NCBI RefSeq assembly: GCF_001434975.1
Contig: NZ_AZEL01000003.1
Span: 1 to 48,424, forward strand
Length of the DNA stretch: 48,424 nt
Direction: 5' to 3'
From: Lactobacillus gallinarum DSM 10532 = JCM 2011
Lineage (GTDB): Bacteria > Bacillota > Bacilli > Lactobacillales > Lactobacillaceae
Part shown: piece after piece, positions 39,942 through 48,424 of the stretch
Position numbering within the stretch: the first letter of the stretch is position 1
How the letters are laid out: every line of letters starts with the position of its first letter
Notes under the pieces: model-generated
What the model saw: only the letters and a program-made list of their open reading frames with translations
What the model was told of the DNA's origin: nothing
Database searches by the model: none
Made by a program: the position numbers and the translations under genes

Positions 39942-40676
39942 TTAACTATCCGATTCGTCTACCTTACCAAAGCGCCGATTACGGTGCTTAAAATCATTTA
40001 CAAATTTTCTTAAATCATCTTCATCAAAATCTGGCCAATTTTTATCACTAAAAGCCAACTCTGAATAAGCTAATTGCCACAATAAGAAATTAGATATTCT
40101 TTGTTCTCCTGATGTCCTAATTAACAGGTCAGGATCTTGATACTTGCCAAAATTTTTGGTCATCAAGTGCTGGGAGATCATTTTCTCGGTAATGTCTTCA
40201 CTTTTTAGTGCACCAGCTTCGATCATACCACCTAATTCTTTCATTGCAGTCGTTATTTCTCTTCTAGAGCCATAATTAAAAGCAAAATTAAGAATTAAGC
40301 CAGTATTATGAGCAGTTTCTGACATTGCTCGTTGTACTATTTTATAAGTCTTTTCTGGCAATTCGTCTAAGTAACCCATAATGTTTACTTTAACGTTATT
40401 TTCCATCAAAGTAGGCATGTATTTGTCGAAAAAGCGCACGGGAAGATTCATTAAATAAGCTACTTCTTCTTTAGGTCTAGCCCAGTTTTCAGTAGAAAAA
40501 GCATATAAAGTTAGCACTTTAATTCCTAACTTATTAGCTGCTAGGGTAATTCGCTCAACATTATCCATGCCTTCACGATGTCCTACAAAACGAGGCTTGT
40601 GCCTTTTCTTAGCCCAGCGTCCATTACCATCCATGATAATGGCTAAATGATTTAATTCATTATCTGTCTTGCTCAT
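39942..40676 (-). CDS. uppS: isoprenyl transferase (undecaprenyl diphosphate synthase)
   Basis: The protein has 244 residues, a cis-prenyltransferase that builds the C55 lipid carrier for cell-wall synthesis. Motifs are [13 protein letters not shown] with the catalytic Asp, the [17 protein letters not shown] stretch, and [27 protein letters not shown] near the C-terminus. It lies 2 bp after frr and 2 bp before cdsA, so the three are translated from one message. Confidence 0.96.
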   Translation of the reverse strand: MSKTDNELNHLAIIMDGNGRWAKKRHKPRFVGHREGMDNVERITLAANKLGIKVLTLYAFSTENWARPKEEVAYLMNLPVRFFDKYMPTLMENNVKVNIMGYLDELPEKTYKIVQRAMSETAHNTGLILNFAFNYGSRREITTAMKELGGMIEAGALKSEDITEKMISQHLMTKNFGKYQDPDLLIRTSGEQRISNFLLWQLAYSELAFSDKNWPDFDEDDLRKFVNDFKHRNRRFGKVDESDS

Positions 40677-40678
40677 GC

Positions 40679-41236
40679 TTAACCTTGAGTAATTTCCTTA
40701 CGCTTTTCATCAGCAAGTTGATCGATCTTTTTAGTAGAATCATCAGTTACCTTTTGAACTTGCTTTTCTAAATTGCGTTGTTCATCTTCAGTAATATTGC
40801 CGTCTTTTTGTTCTTTCTTCAAAGCGTCCATAGCTTCGCGACGAACATTTCTAACGGCGATCTTAGCATCCTCAGCGTATTTTCCAACTTCTTTGGCGAT
40901 TTCTTCTCTTCTTTCACCAGTAAGTTGAGGAATAACTAATCTAATAACCTTACCATCATTGGCTGGAGTTAAGCCTAAATTAGAAGCTAAAAGAGCATGT
41001 TCAATATCATCCAAACTATTTTGATCGTATGGAGTAATAAGCAAAACACGTGGTTCTGGAATAGTAATACTTGACATTTGAGTCAATGGAGTAGGTGCAC
41101 CATAATATTCAACTTGAACATTGTCAAGAAGAGCAGCATTGGCTACACCGGCACGAATTGAAGCTAATCTCTTTTGATAAACCTTAATAGATTTATCCAT
41201 GTTATCTTGTGCTTTTTTAATAGTTTCGTTATTCAT
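40679..41236 (-). CDS. frr: ribosome recycling factor
   Basis: The protein has 185 residues. With EF-G it splits post-termination ribosomes. The three-helix bundle shows [65 protein letters not shown], and [13 protein letters not shown]. Its ATG overlaps the pyrH stop codon, a sign of coupled translation. Confidence 0.97.
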   Translation of the reverse strand: MNNETIKKAQDNMDKSIKVYQKRLASIRAGVANAALLDNVQVEYYGAPTPLTQMSSITIPEPRVLLITPYDQNSLDDIEHALLASNLGLTPANDGKVIRLVIPQLTGERREEIAKEVGKYAEDAKIAVRNVRREAMDALKKEQKDGNITEDEQRNLEKQVQKVTDDSTKKIDQLADEKRKEITQG

Positions 41237-41961
41237 TATTTGTCACCTCTAATAACAGTACCAATATTTTCACCCATAACAACCTTCTTAATGTTGCCTG
41301 GAGTATTAACGTTAAATACAATTAATGGAATTTCAGTATCCATTGAAAGTGAACTTGCGGTTCTATCCATAACCTTCAAGTCTTTTGAAATCAAATCAAG
41401 TTGAGTTAATTCAGTAAACTTAGTAGCTGTTGGATCAGTCTTAGGATCAGCTGAGTAAACACCATCTACACCATTCTTGGCCATCAAAATTACATCAGCG
41501 CCAATTTCAGCAGCACGAAGAGCAGCAGTAGTATCAGTTGAGAAGTATGGGTTACCTGTACCACCACCAAAAATAACTACGCGACCCTTTTCAAGATGAC
41601 GGAGTGCTCTTCTTCTAATATAAGGCTCAGCAATTTGTCTCATTTCAATTGAAGTTTGCATTCTAGTAGGAACACCAACTTTTTCAAGACCATCTTGTAA
41701 TGCTAATCCATTCATAATGGTAGCAAGCATACCCATGTAATCGGCTTGTGCACGTTCCATGCCTAACTTAGCACCGGTTTCACCGCGCCACATATTACCG
41801 CCACCACATACGATGCCGATTTCAACACCTAAATCATGAACAGATTTAATTTCTTTAGCTAAATGACCAATTACAGTTGGATTAATTCCATTTCCCTTAT
41901 CACCTGCTAAAGCTTCACCTGATATTTTTAAAATGATACGTTTATATTTAACTTGACTCAT
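41236..41961 (-). CDS. pyrH: UMP kinase
   Basis: The protein has 241 residues, the bacterial hexameric UMP kinase of the amino-acid-kinase family. It shows [13 protein letters not shown] at the N-terminus, the [12 protein letters not shown] nucleotide loop, [23 protein letters not shown], and [14 protein letters not shown]. It is the first gene of the block pyrH-frr-uppS-cdsA-rseP-proS-polC. A TAGAAT -10 box lies just upstream and a GAGGAGG ribosome binding site precedes the start. Confidence 0.97.
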   Translation of the reverse strand: MSQVKYKRIILKISGEALAGDKGNGINPTVIGHLAKEIKSVHDLGVEIGIVCGGGNMWRGETGAKLGMERAQADYMGMLATIMNGLALQDGLEKVGVPTRMQTSIEMRQIAEPYIRRRALRHLEKGRVVIFGGGTGNPYFSTDTTAALRAAEIGADVILMAKNGVDGVYSADPKTDPTATKFTELTQLDLISKDLKVMDRTASSLSMDTEIPLIVFNVNTPGNIKKVVMGENIGTVIRGDK

Positions 41962-41987
41962 AGTGACCTCCTCTAATAGCTTTAATT

Positions 41988-41993
41988 ATTCTA
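41988..41993 (-). promoter_or_regulatory. -10 box of the pyrH promoter
   Basis: TAGAAT on the minus strand lies about 30 bp before pyrH, after the tsf terminator. AAGACA at 18 bp spacing is a possible -35. It would drive the pyrH-polC block. Confidence 0.5.
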
Positions 41994-42040
41994 CCATATC
42001 TAACTCAACAATGTCTTGATAGTAAAAACAATCATAATAA

Positions 42041-42078
42041 AAAATAAAAAGGAGAAGCACTTAATGTACTCCTCCTTT
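42041..42078 (-). terminator. intrinsic terminator of rpsB-tsf
   Basis: AAAGGAG (42048-42054) pairs with CTCCTTT (42072-42078) with further imperfect pairing inside; on the minus strand TTTTTATTTT follows. It lies about 25 bp after the tsf stop. Confidence 0.75.
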
Positions 42079-42100
42079 CTATCATAATGTAATTTTTAAA

Positions 42101-43126
42101 TTACTTCATTTGTTCGCGAACTTCAGCAGCAAAGTCTTCTTGCTTCTTTTCGATACCTTCACCAACTTCGAAACGTTGGAAAGCAACTAACTTAGCGCCT
42201 TTATCCTTCAAGAATTCGCCAACAGTCTTGCTATCATCCATGATGTAGTCTTGTGATAAGACTGCAAATTGCTTATCTACTTGAGTGTTATCATCGATAA
42301 AGCGTTGCATCTTACCAGGGATAATTCTGTCCCAGATCTTTTCTGGCTTGCCTTCTTCTTTAAGTTCAGCCTTAATGTCTTCCTTAGCCTTAGCTAAAAC
42401 ATCATCAGTTAATTGCTTTTCTGAACCATAAACAAGGTGTGGCAATGGCTTCTTGTGTACCAATGCACGACTTTCATTGTCTTGATCAATCTTGTGGTTC
42501 ATTACAGCTAATTGATCAGTAATAAATTGATCATCTAATTCGTCAGGTGAGATAACCTTTGGCTTCATAGCTGCAATGTGCATTGCCAAGTGCTTAGCAG
42601 TAGCTGCATCGGCACCCTCTAAAACGGTAATAACACCGATTTGGCCACCATTGTGTTGGTAAGCACCAAATTCTTGATCATCATTCTTCTTTTCCAAAGC
42701 GAAGCGACGTAAAACAATCTTTTCACCAATGGTAGCAGTTGCATTAACGAATGCTTGATCTAAAGTTGAACCATCGTCCATCTTTAATTCCTTAGCTGCT
42801 TCCATATCAGCAGGTTGACCTTCAGCAATGGTCTTAGTTGCGTCCTTTACTAAGTTAACAAACTTATCATTTGAAGAAACAAAGTCAGTTTCTGAGTTAA
42901 CTTCGGTAATAGCTGCTACATTACCATTAACGTAAACACCAGTCAAGCCTTCAGCTGCAACACGGTCAGCCTTCTTAGCAGCCTTAGCCATACCCTTATC
43001 ACGAAGATATTGGATAGCCTTGTCCATGTCACCTTCAACTTCTACCAATGCCTTCTTAGCGTCCATAACGCCAGCACCAGTACGTTCACGTAATTCTTTA
43101 ACTAATTTTGCAGTAATTTGTGCCAT
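42101..43126 (-). CDS. tsf: elongation factor Ts
   Basis: The protein has 341 residues, longer than the about 290 of Bacillus but normal for lactobacilli. It exchanges GDP for GTP on EF-Tu. The N-terminal UBA-like domain is clear ([26 protein letters not shown]), as are the [11 protein letters not shown] signature and HIAAMKP. A strong AGGAGG precedes the start. It is the second gene of the rpsB-tsf operon, 33 bp after rpsB, and ends in a terminator. Confidence 0.97.
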   Translation of the reverse strand: MAQITAKLVKELRERTGAGVMDAKKALVEVEGDMDKAIQYLRDKGMAKAAKKADRVAAEGLTGVYVNGNVAAITEVNSETDFVSSNDKFVNLVKDATKTIAEGQPADMEAAKELKMDDGSTLDQAFVNATATIGEKIVLRRFALEKKNDDQEFGAYQHNGGQIGVITVLEGADAATAKHLAMHIAAMKPKVISPDELDDQFITDQLAVMNHKIDQDNESRALVHKKPLPHLVYGSEKQLTDDVLAKAKEDIKAELKEEGKPEKIWDRIIPGKMQRFIDDNTQVDKQFAVLSQDYIMDDSKTVGEFLKDKGAKLVAFQRFEVGEGIEKKQEDFAAEVREQMK

Positions 43127-43159
43127 TAATAGATCCTCCTACGGAACTAACAGTAAAAA

Positions 43160-43933
43160 CTAGTCTTCTGGATTTTCTTCAGCGCTAACGATTTCTTCTG
43201 AACCATCAGCATTTTCCTTAAAGTCAACCTCAACAGATTCGTCATCTTGACCTTGCTTACCTTCAACGATAGCGTCAGCCATAGCACCAGCGATTAAGCG
43301 GATAGCACGAATAGCGTCATCGTTTGATGGGATAACTACGTCAATTGGATCTGGATCAGTGTTAGTGTCCACCATAGCTACAACTGGGATACCCAAAATG
43401 TTTGCTTCGTGAACAGCGATCTTTTCCTTCTTAGGGTCTACTACGAACAATACATCTGGGATTCTTGGCATATCTTCGATACCACCTAAGAATCTTTCAA
43501 GCTTGTCCATTTCCTTAGTTAAAAGTGCAACTTCCTTCTTTGGAAGAACATCAAAGGTACCGTCTTGTGACATTTCCTTTAATTGCTTTAATCTCTTAAC
43601 ACGGCTTTGGATAGTAGTCCAGTTAGTCAAAGTACCACCTAACCAACGTTGGTTTACGTAGTATTGACCTGCACGAGTTGCTTCTTCAGCAATTGAGTCT
43701 TGAGCTTGCTTCTTAGTACCTACAAATAAGAATACGCCACCGTCTTCGGCAACAGCCTTCATAAAGTTGTACGCATCATCTAACATCTTGATAGTCTTTT
43801 GCAAGTCAATGATGTAGATACCATTTCTTTGAGTGAAAATGTAAGGAGCCATCTTTGGGTTCCATCTTCTAGTTTGGTGACCGAAGTGGACACCAGCTTC
43901 AAGCAATTGCTTCATTGTAACAACGTCTGCCAT
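43160..43933 (-). CDS. rpsB: 30S ribosomal protein S2
   Basis: The protein has 257 residues. Family motifs include [49 protein letters not shown], and the later [14 protein letters not shown]. It ends with an acidic tail. AGGAGG lies upstream of the ATG. It has its own promoter at 44066-44094 and a structured leader of about 125 bases, a place where S2 may repress its own operon, as is known for gamma-proteobacteria. Confidence 0.98.
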   Translation of the reverse strand: MADVVTMKQLLEAGVHFGHQTRRWNPKMAPYIFTQRNGIYIIDLQKTIKMLDDAYNFMKAVAEDGGVFLFVGTKKQAQDSIAEEATRAGQYYVNQRWLGGTLTNWTTIQSRVKRLKQLKEMSQDGTFDVLPKKEVALLTKEMDKLERFLGGIEDMPRIPDVLFVVDPKKEKIAVHEANILGIPVVAMVDTNTDPDPIDVVIPSNDDAIRAIRLIAGAMADAIVEGKQGQDDESVEVDFKENADGSEEIVSAEENPED

Positions 43934-43966
43934 ATTTATATTCCTCCTATGGTTTTATATCCTCTC

Positions 43967-44022
43967 AAGCGTTCATTTCATCATCAAACCACTACCTAGG
44001 GCACCACGATGATGATCGCTCT
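43967..44022 (-). promoter_or_regulatory. structured leader of rpsB, candidate autoregulatory RNA
   Basis: In the transcript, TCATCATC and GATGATGA (44008-44015 with 43978-43985) form a perfect 8-bp stem around a G-rich 22-base loop (GTGGTGCCCTAGGTAGTGG...). An outer GCG/CGC pairing is offset by an AATGAA internal loop. The element lies between the promoter and the AGGAGG and has no T-run, so it is not a terminator. An additional TATGCT/AGCATA hairpin lies nearer the 5' end. Confidence 0.5.
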
Positions 44023-44065
44023 TGATGTGTTTTAAAAATTATATGCTAACACAGCATACTCGCCT

Positions 44066-44094
44066 ATTTTACAAAAAATAATTTTATTTTTCAA
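44066..44094 (-). promoter_or_regulatory. promoter of rpsB-tsf
   Basis: On the minus strand TTGAAA (44089-44094), a 17-bp spacer and TAAAAT (44066-44071) form a good sigma-A promoter that begins 1 bp after the stop of the upstream gene. It gives a leader of about 125 bases. Confidence 0.72.
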
Positions 44095-44095
44095 G

Positions 44096-45127
44096 CTAAA
44101 AATTAATATTATGCTCTCTTAAAAATTTTTCTTTCCAAGCGCGTGAATGGTGCTTAAACCAATACTCTCTTTTTAAAGCTAATCTTTTATCGTCAAATTG
44201 CTCATGGTAAATCATACGAACTGGTCGCCTAGATTTGGTGTATTTAGCGCCTTTGCCAGAATTATGCATTTTTAGGCGATGATCTAAATCATTAGTAAAG
44301 CCACCATAAAAACTACCATCATTACAAAGCAAAACGTAAAAATAGTATTTACCTCGGGCGTCATGTTTAGCTTTATCTTCAGGGGTCTCTCGAACTATTC
44401 TTTGAATTAATGGCTTAAATTCATCATTTTTGTCATGAACTTCGATTGCATCCCTAAGTTCAGTTCCATCTGTCCCAGTGTGCTTTACGGCTTCAACGAT
44501 AATTAAATTTGCATCATCTCCGCGGTGAGACACAAATGGTTGCACTAATTTTACACTCAAATCATGCTTCATGCAGTAGTAACAAATCTCGCCTAATCGC
44601 TCAGGTCGATGCACCATAAACATCTTCCCCTTCATTTTTAATAAGCCACTGGCAACTTCAATAATTTGCTCTAAATTAATTAACAATTCATGACGAGCAA
44701 TTGCTTTTTTTCTATCTGGGTTTACCTCATGCCCTTCAGGGGCCTTAAAGTAAGGTGGGTTAACTGTTACTACGTCGTAGCTATCCTTACGCAAAAATTT
44801 TGCGGCATTCAGTACATTATCCTTATACACTGCTATACGATTTTCCATTTGATTAAGTTCAATAGAACGCTTAGCTTGCGAATATATTTCGTCTTGAATC
44901 TCAATTGCATCATAGTGCGCACGATTGAAGTAAGCCATATAAATCGTTGCAGCACAATTTCCCGCACATAAATCTGCTACTTTATCGCGATCACGAATTT
45001 GATTCTTAGCCCAATAAGCCAAAAGCAATGTATCCATAGAAAAGCTAAAGGCAGTTTTATCTTGGATAATCCGCAAATCATCACTGTACATATAATCAAT
45101 TCGTTCATTATCTTTAAGTTCTACCAT
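44096..45127 (-). CDS. fusion of TrmN6-type tRNA/RNA methyltransferase and GIY-YIG nuclease domain
   Basis: The protein has 343 residues made of two domains. Residues 1 to about 240 are a class I methyltransferase like YabB/TrmN6, which modifies A37 of tRNA1(Val): SAM motif [10 protein letters not shown] (52-61), acidic IEIQDE, and catalytic NPPY (123-126). Residues about 259-343 are a GIY-YIG domain of the YazA/YhbQ (UPF0213) type: YVL...[23 protein letters not shown] with a catalytic-type Arg, and KREYWFK with the Glu near residue 321. In Bacillus these are two adjacent genes (yabB, yazA). It is divergent from plsC. The nuclease activity of this domain is not established. No stop or shift is seen at the junction. 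Confidence 0.85.
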   Translation of the reverse strand: MVELKDNERIDYMYSDDLRIIQDKTAFSFSMDTLLLAYWAKNQIRDRDKVADLCAGNCAATIYMAYFNRAHYDAIEIQDEIYSQAKRSIELNQMENRIAVYKDNVLNAAKFLRKDSYDVVTVNPPYFKAPEGHEVNPDRKKAIARHELLINLEQIIEVASGLLKMKGKMFMVHRPERLGEICYYCMKHDLSVKLVQPFVSHRGDDANLIIVEAVKHTGTDGTELRDAIEVHDKNDEFKPLIQRIVRETPEDKAKHDARGKYYFYVLLCNDGSFYGGFTNDLDHRLKMHNSGKGAKYTKSRRPVRMIYHEQFDDKRLALKREYWFKHHSRAWKEKFLREHNINF

Positions 45128-45135
45128 AAAAATAT

Positions 45136-45165
45136 TTGCCTTTCTTGTCTATCTATTTTTATAAT
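45136..45165 (+). promoter_or_regulatory. promoter of plsC
   Basis: TTGCCT (45136-45141), an 18-bp spacer and TATAAT (45160-45165) lie 26 bp before the plsC ATG, followed by TTGGAGGAA as ribosome binding site. Confidence 0.6.
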
Positions 45166-45191
45166 ATTACAACAATTGGAGGAACAAAAAG

Positions 45192-45806
45192 ATGTTTTAT
45201 AAAATAATTCGTCCGATTGCCCGCTTTATCGTATGGGTACTAAATGGACACTTACATATTCATCACAAGAATCGTTTACCTAAAGGTAACTATATCTTAG
45301 TAGCACCACACCGAACCTGGTGGGAACCTATCTTGTTTGCCTTAGGTGCTAGTCCAATGGAATTTATGTTCATGGCTAAAATCGAACTATTCAAAAATCC
45401 GGTTTTACGTTTTATTCTTAATCATGCTCATGCTTTTCCAGTTGATCGAAAAAATCCTGGACCATCGGCTTTAAAAATTCCAGTTAAAGGTCTTAGAAAA
45501 GGAAAACTCTCATTGATTATTTTTCCTTCAGGAACCCGTCATTCAGCTGAATTAAAAGGTGGAGTACTTTTAATTTCTAAAATGTCCAAAAAGCCAATGG
45601 TACCCGTCGTTTATCAAGGTCCATTAACCTTTAAAGGACTGCTTAAGCGCAAACCCCTAGAAGTTAGCTTTGGTGATCCAATTACAATTGATCGTAAAAC
45701 TAAATTAACTCATGAAAATGAACAAATTTTATTCAAGCAACTTGAAGATGCCTGGAATAGCTTGGACAAAGAATTAGACCCTAATTTCCATTATATTGCC
45801 AAATAA
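45192..45806 (+). CDS. plsC: 1-acyl-sn-glycerol-3-phosphate acyltransferase
   Basis: The protein has 204 residues. It puts the second acyl chain on lysophosphatidic acid, feeding phosphatidic acid to CdsA. The N-terminal part is hydrophobic and membrane associated. Block I reads APHRTWWEP, that is HX4E (His40, Glu45) rather than the usual HX4D. Block II is AFPVDRKNPG, block III is IIFPSGTRHS with the substrate-binding Arg, and block IV is PMVPVVYQGP. It is transcribed alone between a promoter and a terminator. PlsC is the best call, though a lysophospholipid acyltransferase of other specificity is possible. Confidence 0.85.
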   Translation: MFYKIIRPIARFIVWVLNGHLHIHHKNRLPKGNYILVAPHRTWWEPILFALGASPMEFMFMAKIELFKNPVLRFILNHAHAFPVDRKNPGPSALKIPVKGLRKGKLSLIIFPSGTRHSAELKGGVLLISKMSKKPMVPVVYQGPLTFKGLLKRKPLEVSFGDPITIDRKTKLTHENEQILFKQLEDAWNSLDKELDPNFHYIAK

Positions 45807-45832
45807 AACAGCTATTAGCTGTTTTTTATTTT
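45805..45832 (+). terminator. intrinsic terminator of plsC
   Basis: AAAACAGCT-ATT-AGCTGTTTT with a following TTATTTT overlaps the plsC stop codon. Confidence 0.85.
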
Positions 45833-45869
45833 GCTCTCATCCCATTAGCAAATAAAAAGAAAGAAGTGT

Positions 45870-45875
45870 TAAAAT
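45870..45875 (+). promoter_or_regulatory. extended -10 of the cfa promoter
   Basis: TAAAAT preceded by TGT forms an extended -10 about 35 bp before the cfa start. No clear -35 is seen. Confidence 0.5.
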
Positions 45876-45909
45876 ACTTTTAGGTTTTAAATATTGGAGG
45901 AAAAAGCAA

Positions 45910-47085
45910 TTGTTAGAAAAAACATTTTACAAAATGATGCTTAGCAAGTCCTTCCCTTTTCCCGTTAAAGTAACCTACTGGGACGGTAAAAGCGAAGTCT
46001 ACGGTAATGGTACTCCTGAAATCGAAATTGTTTTTAACGAAAAGATCCCTATGGGCGACATTACTAGAAATGCTTCACTCGCACTTGGTGAAGGATACAT
46101 GGATAAGAAAATTGAAATCCACGGGGATATTCAAAAATTAATTTTTGGTGCTTACGAAAGTGCCGACAGCTTCATGCGTTCCTCAAAGTTCCGCAAATTT
46201 TTACCAAAGCAAAAGCACACTGAAAAGCAAAGTGAAGAAGACGTACAAAGCCACTACGATATCGGTAACGACTTCTACAAGTTATGGCTTGATCCTACTA
46301 TGACTTACTCTTGTGCTTACTTTGAAGATGGTAATGAAAATGATCTTGAACAAGCTCAAATTGCTAAAGTTCACCACATTTTAAACAAATTAAAACCACA
46401 AAAAGGCAAGACTTTACTCGACATCGGTTGTGGCTGGGGTACATTGATGCTCACTGCTGCTAAGGAATATGGTCTTAAGGTTACCGGTGTTACATTGAGT
46501 GAAGAACAATACAAATTAGTACAAAAGCGTATCTACGATGAAAACTTGCAAGATGTAGCTGAAGTTAGACTTGAAGACTACCGTGAACTTGGTGATCAAA
46601 CCTGGGATTACGTAACTTCAGTTGGTATGTTTGAACACGTTGGTTCAGAAAACTTGCCTAGATACTTCCAAGATGTATACAAGTACTTAAACAAAGATGG
46701 TGTCGCTTTAATCCACGGTATTACTCGTCAACAAGGCGGTGCTACTAACGCTTGGATCAACAAATACATCTTCCCAGGTGGTTACATTCCAGGTTTGCAA
46801 GAAATTGTCGGCGACATCGTTGACAGTGGCTTGCAAATCACTGATATGGAAGCTCTTCGTCGTCACTACCAAAGAACTCTTGAAATTTGGGACAAGAACT
46901 TCAATGCTGTTCGTGATCAAGTTGAAGATAAAATGGGCGAACGTTTCACTCGTATGTGGAACATGTACTTGAATGCTTGTGCTGCTTCATTTGAATCAGG
47001 CAATATCGATGTCATCCAATACTTGCTTACCAAGGGCCCTTCTGGTAAGAACTTGCCAATGACTAGAGGTTACATGCTTAAATAA
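45910..47085 (+). CDS. cfa: cyclopropane-fatty-acyl-phospholipid synthase
   Basis: The protein has 391 residues and starts at a TTG nine bases after GGAGG. It adds a methylene group from SAM to unsaturated acyl chains of membrane phospholipids; in lactobacilli this makes lactobacillic acid and helps acid and freeze tolerance. Visible are the [26 protein letters not shown] motif, the SAM-binding [12 protein letters not shown], the GMFEHVG segment, and the late [17 protein letters not shown]. Codon use is biased to the preferred set, which suggests high expression. It ends about 20 bp before an IS66-type terminal repeat, so its own terminator may have been displaced. Confidence 0.96.
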   Translation: MLEKTFYKMMLSKSFPFPVKVTYWDGKSEVYGNGTPEIEIVFNEKIPMGDITRNASLALGEGYMDKKIEIHGDIQKLIFGAYESADSFMRSSKFRKFLPKQKHTEKQSEEDVQSHYDIGNDFYKLWLDPTMTYSCAYFEDGNENDLEQAQIAKVHHILNKLKPQKGKTLLDIGCGWGTLMLTAAKEYGLKVTGVTLSEEQYKLVQKRIYDENLQDVAEVRLEDYRELGDQTWDYVTSVGMFEHVGSENLPRYFQDVYKYLNKDGVALIHGITRQQGGATNAWINKYIFPGGYIPGLQEIVGDIVDSGLQITDMEALRRHYQRTLEIWDKNFNAVRDQVEDKMGERFTRMWNMYLNACAASFESGNIDVIQYLLTKGPSGKNLPMTRGYMLK

Positions 47086-47188
47086 TGCATTAAATAAATC
47101 TGCTGTAAGCGTCAGATAACCGAGTATCTTTCTTAGTCGTCTTTTTTCAGCTATTCTAAACTCATCAAAAATATTGGAGGTTAGAATT

Positions 47189-47365
47189 ATGCTCGAAAAA
47201 CAACGGCCAATTGTGGCTCTAAATCATCCAGTCAGACCAAAGAAGACGCGGCCACCACGTAATAATCTGTTGCTTAGTTTAAAGAAGAATGACTTAGAAT
47301 TGAACTTTTATAGTAATTTGGATCCTGAGTTAATGAATAAATTACTTGAGAAAGTCTTACCATGA
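47189..47365 (+). CDS. IS66-family small accessory protein
   Basis: The protein has 58 residues, with GGAGG eight bases before the ATG. It is basic and Pro/Lys rich (HPVRPKKTRPPRNN) and ends by overlapping the tnpB start as ATGA, a typical IS66 coupling of the first small orf with tnpB. The sequence is intact, in contrast to the two genes that follow. Its function in transposition is unknown; the call rests mostly on context. Confidence 0.65.
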   Translation: MLEKQRPIVALNHPVRPKKTRPPRNNLLLSLKKNDLELNFYSNLDPELMNKLLEKVLP

Positions 47366-47708
47366 TTAGGCTTAGTGACTTGGGGCAAGTTTATATCGTT
47401 TGTGGTAAGACTGGCCTACGTAAAGGCATTGATGGCCTAGCAATCTTAATTAAAGAACAGTTTGAACTGATCCTTTTAGTGGTAAAGTTTTTCTTTTCTG
47501 TGGTGGAAGCAAGGATCGCTTCAAAGCCCTCTATTGGGGCGGTCAAGGTTTCTGGCTACTCTATAAAAGATATGAAAATGGAAAAATGAACTGGCCCAGG
47601 AATCAAAATGAAGTTCAAGCTCTCTCTGCTAAGCAGGTTGATTGGTTAATGAAAGGCTTTGCAATTAGTCCAAAAATAAAGAACACGAAAGCGCGCGAAT
47701 TCTACTAA
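47362..47708 (+). pseudogene. tnpB: IS66 TnpB (Orf2), frameshifted
   Basis: From the ATG at 47362 the frame reads a normal IS66 Orf2 start (MIRLSDLGQVYIVCGKTGLR, then GIDGLAILIKEQFEL) and then shifts at about 47468-47470, where GAACTGATCC has lost one G of an expected GAACTGGATCC. The next frame carries the rest: DPFSGKVFLFCGG, ALYWGGQGFWLLYKRY and a normal end at 47706-47708. TnpB is an accessory protein needed for transposition of this family. As it stands, the product is truncated and the element cannot move by itself. Confidence 0.85.
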
Positions 47709-47714
47709 CACTAA

Positions 47715-48424
47715 AGGCTAGATCATATCCAACACGCTTACAAATGTAAGTACTGCAGTCGAAGAAATCTTAGCGACAAGATCATTAAAGCTGCAGTACC
47801 TAAAGCTCCCCTAAACCATGGTCTAGGTTCAGCTTCACTCATCGCTCATTCACTTTATCAAAAGTATGAAATGAAATTACCCGACTATCGCCAAGAAAGT
47901 GACTGGAAAAAGATGGGACTGGAAGTTTCAAGACAGATGTTAAACTATTGGGGCTTAAAGAGTAATGAATACTACTTTAAGCCGATGTTCGAGTTATTAA
48001 AACAAAAGCTGTTAACTAGTCCAATCTTACATGCCGATGAAACTTACTATACTGTCTTAGAAAGTGAGACCGTTAAGACTTACTATTGGGTCTTTCTTTC
48101 AGGTAAACATGATCCATACAAAATTACGCTGTATCATCATGATCCTTCCCGTAGTGGAAAAGTCGCTCTAAACTTTTTAGGAGACTATCCTGGTTATCTG
48201 CACTGTGATATGTGACAAGCTTATGAGCAATTACCTAAAGCAACTCTAGTTGGTTGCTGGGCCCATGTTAGTAGAAAGTTTCATGAAGCCGTACCACAAA
48301 CAGCTTTTGGAAAGTCCCTTGCCCAAAAAGGAGTTAACTACTGCAATCGCATGTTTTACTTAGAGCGGACCTGGGAGAATTTAAGCAAACAAGAGCGTTA
48401 CCAGCTAAGACAAGAAAAACTTAA
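47715..48424 (+). pseudogene. tnpC: IS66 transposase TnpC, N-terminally truncated with an in-frame stop
   Basis: Only 12 bp after the tnpB stop, the frame picks up in the middle of an IS66 transposase: AYKCKYCSRRN (a zinc-ribbon part), then KAPLNHGLGSASLIAH, and the catalytic part with ILHADETYYTVL and YLHCDM. At 48213-48215 a TGA replaces what is probably TGG, and the same frame goes on (QAYEQLPKATLVGCWAHVSRKF) to the window end. About 170-200 residues are missing at the N-terminus. No start codon with a ribosome binding site is present before 47871. The transposase cannot be functional. Confidence 0.88.

Larger units (their letters stand above)
47105..48424 (+). mobile_element. degenerate IS66-family insertion element, cut by the right edge
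   Basis: The left end begins with GTAAGCGTCAGATAACC, which matches the GTAA-type ends of IS66 elements. Three IS66-type genes follow in the usual order: a small orf, tnpB and tnpC. tnpB has a frameshift, and tnpC has lost its first part and has an in-frame stop. The right end is beyond the window, so target duplication and length cannot be seen. It sits just after cfa. Confidence 0.85.

Noticed and set aside
47105-47127. CRISPR or other short repeat at the IS66 left end
   Set aside because: The sequence occurs once in the window and matches an IS66-type terminal repeat followed by IS66 genes.

Overview
This window looks like the chromosome of a low-GC lactic acid bacterium, most likely the Lactobacillus acidophilus/helveticus/crispatus/amylovorus group. 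The reasons are low GC, strong GGAGG ribosome binding sites, frequent TTG starts, a protein built of S-layer-type (SLAP) repeats, an hrcA-grpE-dnaK-dnaJ operon with CIRCE operators, and Firmicutes housekeeping blocks (rimP-nusA-ylxR-ylxQ-infB-rbfA; rpsB-tsf; pyrH-frr-uppS-cdsA-rseP-proS-polC). I cannot name the species from the sequence alone. No tRNA, rRNA or CRISPR array was seen.

Positions 1-14.5 kb are accessory. On the minus strand lie a small exported protein, a three-gene unit (an Eis-like acetyltransferase, a 53-residue membrane peptide and a LysR-type ligand-binding domain with no DNA-binding domain), and an arginine deiminase region (lysR, arcA, arcB, arcC) that ends in a citX-like gene. 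The arginine pathway is broken. arcA has an internal deletion that puts its catalytic-Cys end out of frame, and arcB has a one-base frameshift; arcC and citX look intact. A cre-like site lies in front of arcA. Then come a P3A-type P-type ATPase, a SLAP protein, cardiolipin synthase, a MetA-family acyltransferase paired with cysK, and apt.

Positions 14.5-44 kb are almost all minus-strand core genes: recJ; lepA-srtA; the HrcA-controlled chaperone operon; truB-ribF; the transcription/translation operon rimP-nusA-ylxR-ylxQ-infB-rbfA; the envelope/replication/translation block pyrH-frr-uppS-cdsA-rseP-proS-polC; and rpsB-tsf. An intrinsic terminator sits between the promoter and the ribosome binding site of rimP, which fits attenuation control of the NusA operon. 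rpsB has a structured leader.

Positions 44-48.4 kb hold a methyltransferase/GIY-YIG fusion gene, divergent from plsC, then cfa. About 20 bp after cfa begins a degenerate IS66-family element with an intact small orf, a frameshifted tnpB, and a tnpC that lacks its N-terminus and carries an in-frame stop; it runs off the right edge.

No intergenic gap exceeds 300 bp. I found no unmistakably new multi-gene system. The observations most worth following are the Eis/membrane peptide/LysR-effector trio, citX in the arc operon, the NusA-operon leader terminator, the methyltransferase-nuclease fusion, and the P-type ATPase that seems to lack the usual proton-acceptor Asp.
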